From assembly GCA_009775705.1 (NCBI GenBank), contig VSQE01000068.1, forward strand, positions 1 through 13,753: a DNA stretch of 13,753 nucleotides, read 5' to 3'. The translations under genes and the position numbers were made by a program. Positions 7,471 through 13,753 of the stretch are shown in pieces. This stretch comes from Prevotellamassilia sp. Its GTDB lineage: Bacteria > Bacteroidota > Bacteroidia > Bacteroidales > Bacteroidaceae. Each line of letters begins with the position of its first letter. Position 1 is the first letter of the stretch. The notes beneath the pieces are model-generated. The model was not told the origin of the DNA. It saw nothing but the letters and a program-made list of their open reading frames with translations, and did not search any database.

Positions 7471-10409
7471 TGTCTGATTCTACCATCATGCGTTTGCAAT
7501 TAATCATGCTTGTGCTTGTGGCTTGCGTCTCCCGAGCCACATCCGCCCAGGAAATCAAGGTGACAGGAACGGTCCGCGACCTCTTTTCCGAAAACGGGGT
7601 CGATTCGGCCTTGGTGGAGATCCTTCATGCTGACGGCTCCGTCGTGGCAAAGACAACGGCGGAAATCCCGTTCACAAAGGAAAGCGTGTCGGCAAATGCC
7701 GTCATCGCCCGGAAGGCAGCCAAGGACGGCGCACGGTTCGAGTTGTCCGTCCCGGCCCAAGGAACCTATAGCATAAGGTGCTCCAGACCGGGCTATGAGA
7801 CGGCAGTGCGGAAGATAGAGCTTGCGGACATGAAACACGGCAAACTCTTCGATGCGGGAGACATCTATATGCAGGAAAAAGGCCGGAAGCTGGGCGAGGC
7901 CGTGGTGGCGGGCACGAAAATCAAGATGTTCTACAAAGGCGACACGCTCGTGTACAACGCCGATGCCTTCCTGCTGCCCGAAGGCTCCATGCTGGACGAT
8001 CTGGTCAGGCAGCTGCCCGGGGCCGAGATACGCGACGGTAACGTCTATGTGAAGGGACGCCTTGTGGAGAACCTGCTGCTGGGCGGCAAGGACTTCTTCA
8101 ACGGCAACGCGCAGGCGGCGCTCAAGAACCTGCCGGCCTACGTGGTGAGCCGCGTGAAGGTGTATGAAAAGGAAGGAGAACTCAGCCGCACCGCCGGGAG
8201 GGACATGGGCGACAGGCAGTTTGTGATGGACGTCCGCCTCAGGCGCCAGTATATCGGCACGTACCTCGGACAGCTCAAAGCAGGCTACGGCACGGAAGAC
8301 CGCTATGACGGCGGCCTGTTTGCCATGCGCTTCGACGACAGGCAAAGCTTCACCCTGACGGGCGATTTCAACAATCTGAACACCGATAACGACTATAACC
8401 GGTATGGCGGTTTCAGCCGGACAAAATCCGACGGATTGCATGAGCGTAACCAGGCGGCGGCCGACTATCGCTTCGAGCCCAGCGGCAAACTGAAGCTGAC
8501 GGCCAATGCCGTGTTCGAGCACCGTGCCGACAACCGCACACAAGGCACGGCCGGCGAGACGTACCTCTCCGGCGGCAACATCTTCGGCCGCTCCCTCTCG
8601 CACAGCTATGACCGCAGCGCAGCCGTCAGCGGCGATACGCGCCTCACGCTCCGTCCCCGCAACGGGCGGCTCTACGAGATGGGCTATTCCGGCAGCTACC
8701 GGCACACCGACAGCCACAGCTACCGGCGCTCAGCCTCGTTTGATGCCCTGCCCGCAACAGGCAACACGGAGGGCCTGCTCGACAGCGTCTTCCTCTTTCC
8801 GATGAACGAGACGCTCCGCCGGCAGACGCTCAACCGGCTGCGCAGAGAGGCTGTGGGAGAGGGTGACCGGTCGGCCCACAAACTGACGGCCCGTGCCTCG
8901 CTGGCTTTCCGGGGCAACCTGCTCGACCTCAGCGGCGAGTTCGGCCACAACAGGCAGGCCAATGAAAACTTTGACATCTACCGTCTTGAATACCCCAAGA
9001 CCGGACAGGCCGCCGACTACCGCCGCCGCTTCAACGACTTCGACTCGCGCCGTTACAACTACTCGTTGCAGGGCAAGTATCTTTGGAAATACCTTGATGA
9101 CGCACGGGCAAACGGCCAGCTGACACCCGGCTACACCTTCTCGCAGCGTTACGCTTCCGAACAGAGCCCCCTTTACAGGCTCGACCGGCTGGGCGGTGAG
9201 TGGGCCGGCGATGCTCCACCGGCCATGCTGCCCTCGGAGCGCGGGGAACTGCTTCGCACGCTTGACACCGACAACAGTCATTTCTCCACCCGTCTGATCT
9301 CGCGCCACACCGCCTTGCTCGACTGGCGCTACGACCGGCAGCTGCCCCACAAGGGTTGGCTGGAGCTGAAAGCCGGGCTGCGGCTGCATCGCGAAGAGGC
9401 ACGTCTGGACTACCAGCGTTTCGGCACGTCCTACCATGCCGTCCGCCGTGCCTGGCTTCCCGAACCTTCCGCCTCGCTCCGCTGGCGGCCGGTAGACGGC
9501 GACAGGAACGGCAGCAAAATGCGTCTGACTTTGCAGTACAACGCCACCGCCTCCCAGCCCGACCTCCTCTACCTCCTCAACATGACCGACGCGGCCAATC
9601 CGCTCTTCGTCACTTTGGGAAATCCCGATCTGAAGAACATGCGCAGCGACCGGCTTGAACTGCAATTCAGCCGCAACCTGCCACGGAACCGCTCGTTCAC
9701 ATCCTCCGTCGGCTATCACCGTTGGCACAACCTGATCGCCCCGGAGCAGGAGTACGACAGGGAGAGCGGCGTGCGTACCTCGCGCTGGGTCAATGTCAAC
9801 GGAAACTGGCAGACGGACTATCGCTTCTGGTGTAACGTGCCGCTCAACCAAAAAGGAAACCTTTCCATGCAGACACGGCTGAATATGGGATATCAGCACA
9901 GCGCCGACCTTTCCTTCAATCACGGCCAAGACCGGATCTCGCGCAGCACTGTCGGCACATTCTCCGCCGAACCCGGTCTCGATCTGAGCTACTATTTCAA
10001 AAACAGTTCCTATATCAACGCCGGCATCCGGCTCGACTGGAAAAACGTGGACGGTGAACGTGCCGATTTCATCCGCATCCGCACCGCCGACGTGACCTAT
10101 ACTCTGAGAAGCCAGCTGACGCTTCCCGGTGCCCTTGTTTTCTTTACGGACTTCCGTCTATCCTCACGTTACGGTCTCAGCGATGCTTCGCTCAACGATA
10201 CGCGCCTTGTCTGGAACGCAAGTCTGTCGCGCACCATCAAGGCCTTCACGCTCGTGCTCAAAGGCTGCGATCTCCTGGGACGCAACCGATACACCTCCGT
10301 CCATGTCAATGCACAAGGACGTACCGAGACTTTCTCCAACACGCTGCCGCGCTACGTGATCCTCTCACTGACATGGAAATTCAACAAGGCAGGAAAGAAA
10401 AAACAATGA
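7470..10409 (+). CDS. Outer-membrane beta-barrel protein with carboxypeptidase-regulatory-like N-domain (TonB-dependent receptor-like), copy 2
   Basis: 979 residues from ATG 7470, which shares its A with the preceding TAA (TAATG), indicating translational coupling. An internal ATG at 7488 would give a cleaner signal peptide (M-R-L-Q-L-I-M-L-V-L-V, cleaved near T-S-A|Q-E), so the true start is uncertain by six residues. The architecture matches copy 1: CarboxypepD_reg-like domain opening I-K-V-T-G-T-V, then a plug-like region with F-Y-K-G-D-T (154-159), Y-N-A-D-A-F, L-P-G-A-E, G-K-D-F-F, N-L-P-A-Y-V-V and G-R-D-M-G-D-R, then a large barrel ending in I-L-S-L-T-W-K-F-N. The barrel parts have diverged much more than the plug-like part. 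G+C is very high in places (42 of 60 bases at 8101-8160). Tandem retention suggests the two may work as a pair or recognise different ligands (inference). Confidence 0.88.
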   Translation: MSDSTIMRLQLIMLVLVACVSRATSAQEIKVTGTVRDLFSENGVDSALVEILHADGSVVAKTTAEIPFTKESVSANAVIARKAAKDGARFELSVPAQGTYSIRCSRPGYETAVRKIELADMKHGKLFDAGDIYMQEKGRKLGEAVVAGTKIKMFYKGDTLVYNADAFLLPEGSMLDDLVRQLPGAEIRDGNVYVKGRLVENLLLGGKDFFNGNAQAALKNLPAYVVSRVKVYEKEGELSRTAGRDMGDRQFVMDVRLRRQYIGTYLGQLKAGYGTEDRYDGGLFAMRFDDRQSFTLTGDFNNLNTDNDYNRYGGFSRTKSDGLHERNQAAADYRFEPSGKLKLTANAVFEHRADNRTQGTAGETYLSGGNIFGRSLSHSYDRSAAVSGDTRLTLRPRNGRLYEMGYSGSYRHTDSHSYRRSASFDALPATGNTEGLLDSVFLFPMNETLRRQTLNRLRREAVGEGDRSAHKLTARASLAFRGNLLDLSGEFGHNRQANENFDIYRLEYPKTGQAADYRRRFNDFDSRRYNYSLQGKYLWKYLDDARANGQLTPGYTFSQRYASEQSPLYRLDRLGGEWAGDAPPAMLPSERGELLRTLDTDNSHFSTRLISRHTALLDWRYDRQLPHKGWLELKAGLRLHREEARLDYQRFGTSYHAVRRAWLPEPSASLRWRPVDGDRNGSKMRLTLQYNATASQPDLLYLLNMTDAANPLFVTLGNPDLKNMRSDRLELQFSRNLPRNRSFTSSVGYHRWHNLIAPEQEYDRESGVRTSRWVNVNGNWQTDYRFWCNVPLNQKGNLSMQTRLNMGYQHSADLSFNHGQDRISRSTVGTFSAEPGLDLSYYFKNSSYINAGIRLDWKNVDGERADFIRIRTADVTYTLRSQLTLPGALVFFTDFRLSSRYGLSDASLNDTRLVWNASLSRTIKAFTLVLKGCDLLGRNRYTSVHVNAQGRTETFSNTLPRYVILSLTWKFNKAGKKKQ

Positions 10410-10445
10410 CAGATACTCATTATTCAATATCATACAATACCACAA

Positions 10446-11282
10446 ATGCCAACAGTCAGTGTACTCCTCCCCGTCTATAATGCTGGCAGATATCTGCAAG
10501 AGTCCGTAGAAAGTATCCTTTGCCAGACCTATACGTCTTATGAGCTGCTCATTCTTGATGACGGCTCAACCGACGGATGCACAGACTTCCTCACAGGTAT
10601 TTCAGACGAACGTATCCGTTTTGTCAAACGCAAACATAATTATATAAAGACACTCAACTATGGTCTCTCTATAGCCCGCGGAAAATACATCGCCCGTATG
10701 GATGCTGATGACAAGATGTTTCCTACGCGTCTGGCCGAACAAGTGAAAATACTGGATGAAAATCCGGAAATCACCATTTGCTGTTCCTATATGCAACAGA
10801 TGGGTGGAAGCGACATCTACAATTCGGGAATACAGGGAACCTTAAATCATTTTGCGCATCTTCTCCTGCTGGGTAATTTTATCTCGCATCCTACTGTCAT
10901 GGTCCGGACCGATTATCTACGGAACAATCATCTGGAATACAGACACCGCTATATCTATGCCGAAGACTACTGGCTTTGGTCGGAAATTGCATGTTCAGGC
11001 GGAAAGCTGCATATCATTCCCAAGCCGCTGCTTGAATATCGCGTTTCCGAAAATCAGGTAAGCCGTGTACATTATAAAAAACAAACCGAGGCCGCCAATA
11101 AAATCCGTAACCGGTTATTAAATTATCTGATAGAGCGGCAGACAGGAAAAACACGCCTTCATCTGAAAAAACTGTATAATGCGTATATTCTTTTAAATGA
11201 GGACGGACTACTGGACGATACACAGATATTCTATAGTTTCTACCAATTGTTTTCCAATATCATAGCGGAGGATGAAGATTAA
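10446..11282 (+). CDS. GT2 family (GT-A fold) glycosyltransferase
   Basis: 278 residues, soluble. The N-terminus has the classical GT2 opening V-S-V-L-L-P-V-Y-N, the nucleotide-binding L-D-D-G-S-T-D-G (37-44), and the metal-binding D86-A-D88 within R-M-D-A-D-D. Further on are the acceptor-side E-D-Y-W-L-W and the usual Y-R-V-S-E-N-Q-V-S segment. There are no membrane helices, so it acts in the cytoplasm. The donor sugar cannot be assigned. It lies directly before the C39 exporter and overlaps it by 11 bases, while its A/T-rich composition (23 G+C of 60 bases at 10621-10680) differs from both neighbours. In glycocin loci such as sublancin, a GT2 enzyme beside a C39 exporter glycosylates the precursor (established for SunS). 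The same role here is inference. Polysaccharide or lipid glycosylation is the alternative. Confidence 0.88.
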   Translation: MPTVSVLLPVYNAGRYLQESVESILCQTYTSYELLILDDGSTDGCTDFLTGISDERIRFVKRKHNYIKTLNYGLSIARGKYIARMDADDKMFPTRLAEQVKILDENPEITICCSYMQQMGGSDIYNSGIQGTLNHFAHLLLLGNFISHPTVMVRTDYLRNNHLEYRHRYIYAEDYWLWSEIACSGGKLHIIPKPLLEYRVSENQVSRVHYKKQTEAANKIRNRLLNYLIERQTGKTRLHLKKLYNAYILLNEDGLLDDTQIFYSFYQLFSNIIAEDED

Positions 11283-13491
11283 AAACCCCTTTCCTTTCTA
11301 TCCCCAGTTTGACATGATGGATTGCGGCCCTGCCTGTCTGCGCATGGTGGCAAGGTGGCATGGCAAGCATTATACCCTGCAGACACTGCGTAGGAAGAGC
11401 TATATTACCCACGAGGGAGTGTCAATGCTGGGGATCAGCGAGGCAGCCGAGAGCATAGGATTCCGGTCATTGGGAGTACGCATCTCGATTGACGAATTGG
11501 CAGCAAACGCAACGATGCCCTGCATCCTGCACTGGAACAACAACCATTTCGTGGTACTCTATAAAGTGAGAAAGACACGTGGAGGACGGTATATGTTCCA
11601 TATTGCCGATCCGGCTTCCAAATGCATCAGGTACCGGCAGGAGGAGTTTGAGAAATGCTGGTGCGACACCACCGACGGCAGGGAACGGGAAGGCATGGCT
11701 CTATTGCTCACGCCAGGTCCCGATTTTGAGAACATGGAGGAGGAGACGGAACATACCGCCCGGCGCGACCTGCTGTTCTTTGCCCGATATCTGCTTCCAT
11801 ACAGAAAGCAGTTCGCACAGCTGTTGCTCGGCATGGCGCTGGGAAGCCTCCTGCAGATGGTGTTCCCATTCCTTACGCAGGCCATGGTCGACGTGGGTAT
11901 CGGAGACCGCAACCTGGGGTTCATCACCCTCATACTCATCGCCCAGCTGGCGCTGTTCCTCTCGCAACTCGCCATCGGATTCCTGAGGAGCTGGATCATG
12001 CTGCACATCAATTCGCGCATCGACATCGCGCTTATTTCCGACTTCCTGATGAAACTCATGAAACTGCCCCTGCACTACTTCGACACGAAGATGACGGGCG
12101 ACATCATGCAGCGCATCGGAGACCATGCCCGCATCAAGTCCTTCCTCATGGGAAACACGGTGAACATCCTCTTCTCTCTGGTCAACTTCTTCATCTTCGC
12201 CGGCATCCTGGGCTATTACCACCTGCCCATTTTGCTGGTCTTCCTTTGCGGAAACGCCTTGCATGTGGTCTGGATCCTCTCGTTCATGCGTTTCCGGCGC
12301 GAGCTGGACATCAGGCGCTTCAACCAGTCGGCCGGAGAGCAGAGCAAGCTCATCCAGCTTATCCAGGGCATGCAGGAAATCAAACTCAACAACTGCGAAC
12401 GACAGAAGCGGTGGGAATGGGAACATATCCAGGTGAGGCTGTTCAGGATAAACGTGCGCGGCCTTTCGCTGGGACAGATCCAGCAGGCGGGGTCGTCCTT
12501 CTTCACGCAAACCACAGGCATCATTGTCAGTTTCATTGCCGCCAAGGCCGTAGTGGACGGGGGAATGACGCTCGGTATGATGATGTCACTTACCTATATC
12601 ATCGGACAGGTGGCGGCTCCCATCAACGAGTTCATAGGTTTCGCGCAGTCCTTCCAGGATGCCAAGATCAGCTTGGAAAGGCTCAACGAAATCCACAATC
12701 AGGAAGACGAGGAGAAAGGTATAGAGACAAAACTGTCCTCACTGCCCGAACTGCATGATATCAGCCTGAAAGACGTCACCTTCAGCTATAGCGGGGCCGA
12801 CCGGGACTATGCCCTCGACCACGTGAGCCTGACCATTCCAGCAAACAGGGTCACGGCCATAGTCGGGGCCAGCGGAAGCGGAAAGACCACTGTCGTGAAA
12901 CTCTTGCAGGGATTCTACGAGCCGCTCCGCGGACAGATTCTCATCGGCAACACACCGCTCGGACTCATCAACCCGCATCTGTGGCGCAGCAAAGCGGGGA
13001 GCGTCATGCAGGAGAGCTTCATCTTCTCCGACACCATTGCCCGCAACATCGCCGTAGCGGCCGACAACATCGAACCGGAGCGGTTGCATCATGCCGTCAG
13101 GGTGGCCAACATCGAGGACTACATCCATTCACTTCCGCTGGGCTACAGCACAAAGATTGGCATGGAGGGAAACGGGCTCAGTGCCGGACAGCGCCAGCGC
13201 ATCCTCATTGCCCGGGCCGTCTACAAGAATCCGGAATTCATCTTCTTTGACGAAGCCACCAATTCGCTGGACGCCAACAATGAAAGCGTCATCATGGAGA
13301 ATCTCAAGGAATTCTACCGGGGAAAGACCGTCCTTGTCGTGGCCCACCGGCTCAGCACCGTGCGCCATGCCGACAAGATCATCGTGCTCGACCACGGAAA
13401 AGTGGCGGAGGAAGGGACACACGAGGAACTGACGGCCCTGCGGGGAGCCTATTTCAAACTTGTCAGAAACCAGCTGGAGCTCGGACAATAA
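11272..13491 (+). CDS. Peptidase-containing ABC exporter (C39 protease + membrane domain + ATPase)
   Basis: 739 residues, the full length of this family. Residues 1-135 are an intact C39 peptidase domain: oxyanion Q12, catalytic C18 in D-C-G-P-A-C, H92 in N-N-H-F-V-V-L-Y, and D113 in I-A-D-P. An ABC exporter membrane domain follows (about 165-450) with hydrophobic helices. The ATPase has Walker A G-A-S-G-S-G-K538-T-T, signature L-S-A-G-Q (636-640), Walker B ending D660-E661, and H-loop H692 in V-A-H-R-L-S. It should cleave double-glycine leaders in the cytoplasm and pump the core across the inner membrane; the precursor at 4184 carries such a leader. The ATG lies inside the end of the GT2 gene (11-base overlap). 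An adaptor gene follows 17 bases after the stop codon, as expected for type I secretion. Confidence 0.96.
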   Translation: MKIKNPFPFYPQFDMMDCGPACLRMVARWHGKHYTLQTLRRKSYITHEGVSMLGISEAAESIGFRSLGVRISIDELAANATMPCILHWNNNHFVVLYKVRKTRGGRYMFHIADPASKCIRYRQEEFEKCWCDTTDGREREGMALLLTPGPDFENMEEETEHTARRDLLFFARYLLPYRKQFAQLLLGMALGSLLQMVFPFLTQAMVDVGIGDRNLGFITLILIAQLALFLSQLAIGFLRSWIMLHINSRIDIALISDFLMKLMKLPLHYFDTKMTGDIMQRIGDHARIKSFLMGNTVNILFSLVNFFIFAGILGYYHLPILLVFLCGNALHVVWILSFMRFRRELDIRRFNQSAGEQSKLIQLIQGMQEIKLNNCERQKRWEWEHIQVRLFRINVRGLSLGQIQQAGSSFFTQTTGIIVSFIAAKAVVDGGMTLGMMMSLTYIIGQVAAPINEFIGFAQSFQDAKISLERLNEIHNQEDEEKGIETKLSSLPELHDISLKDVTFSYSGADRDYALDHVSLTIPANRVTAIVGASGSGKTTVVKLLQGFYEPLRGQILIGNTPLGLINPHLWRSKAGSVMQESFIFSDTIARNIAVAADNIEPERLHHAVRVANIEDYIHSLPLGYSTKIGMEGNGLSAGQRQRILIARAVYKNPEFIFFDEATNSLDANNESVIMENLKEFYRGKTVLVVAHRLSTVRHADKIIVLDHGKVAEEGTHEELTALRGAYFKLVRNQLELGQ

Positions 13492-13508
13492 CACCAAAAC
13501 AGTGAAAG

Positions 13509-13753
13509 ATGGAAGAAAAGAGTAACGAAAAGAAACAACAGACCGTCATGTACAAAGGACTGTCCGTGCGCAGCGAGGAAGTGCAGGAGGTCATGGGGGA
13601 GGTTCCCCACTGGATCCTGCGGAGGGGAATGATGATGCCGGCCGTTGTTGTCCTTCTGCTGGCTGCAGGATGCTACTGTTTCCGTTATCCGTCCTACGCG
13701 GAACTGGAATATGTGCTCAAAGATGGGCCACGGCCCGTAAGCATCATTGCCGG
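13509..13753 (+). CDS. HlyD-family membrane-fusion protein, N-terminal part
   Basis: The frame is open from ATG 13509 to the window edge (81 full codons), so the gene continues outside. Residues 1-38 are a charged cytoplasmic tail containing R-S-E-E-V-Q-E-V-M-G and P-H-W-I-L, a pattern I associate with Bacteroidota HlyD adaptors partnered with C39 exporters. One membrane helix follows (about 40-58, M-M-M-P-A-V-V-V-L-L-L), then a periplasmic start F-R-Y-P-S-Y-A-E. The lipoyl/hairpin domains must lie beyond the edge. It would link the ABC exporter to the outer membrane. It begins 17 bases after the exporter gene, consistent with one operon. No TolC-type gene is visible in the window. Confidence 0.85.
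   Translation, partial: MEEKSNEKKQQTVMYKGLSVRSEEVQEVMGEVPHWILRRGMMMPAVVVLLLAAGCYCFRYPSYAELEYVLKDGPRPVSIIA

Overview
The window looks like a Bacteroidota chromosome segment, most likely Bacteroidales (Bacteroides, Parabacteroides or Prevotella type). The indicators are two large outer-membrane barrels with carboxypeptidase-regulatory-like N-domains, a small precursor with a double-glycine leader of the 'GG-Bacteroidales' kind, a VKOR/thioredoxin fusion with a C39-like N-domain, and start codons preceded by A/T-rich sequence rather than strong Shine-Dalgarno sites. Every supported gene is on the + strand, and from about 672 to the right edge the genes are separated by at most about 100 bases or overlap, so they read as one transcription unit.

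Layout: (1) 1-201, the C-terminal end of a small secreted beta-sandwich protein (DUF3244-like). (2) 339-644, an unrecognised 101-residue soluble protein. (3) 672-4148, an A/T-rich maturation block: a membrane VKOR-thioredoxin oxidoreductase with a degenerate C39 domain, a short LanC-like protein without the zinc half, and a GT-B (GT4-like) glycosyltransferase. (4) 4184-4444, a precursor peptide with a 26-residue leader ending in GG and a 60-residue core with six cysteines and 35% Ser/Thr. (5) 4463-4508, a perfect 15-bp stem-loop. (6) 4546-10409, a G/C-rich pair of tandem paralogous outer-membrane barrels. (7) 10446-11282, an A/T-rich GT2 glycosyltransferase. (8) 11272-13491, a full peptidase-containing ABC exporter (C39 + membrane domain + ATPase). 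(9) 13509 to the edge, the start of a HlyD-type adaptor.

Proposed logic (inference): the precursor is made in the cytoplasm and may be modified there by one or both glycosyltransferases and/or bound by the LanC-like protein. The ABC exporter removes the leader after GG and exports the core through the HlyD adaptor. The VKOR-thioredoxin protein then oxidises the six cysteines in the periplasm, and the paired barrels handle the outer-membrane step (export, re-uptake or self-protection). The parts list (C39 exporter + GT2 + dedicated thiol oxidase + Cys-rich peptide) recalls the Gram-positive glycocin loci such as sublancin, but in a Gram-negative setting with added outer-membrane components. 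Neither a radical SAM enzyme nor a lanthipeptide dehydratase is present in the window. The G+C content alternates sharply between blocks, which suggests modular assembly.
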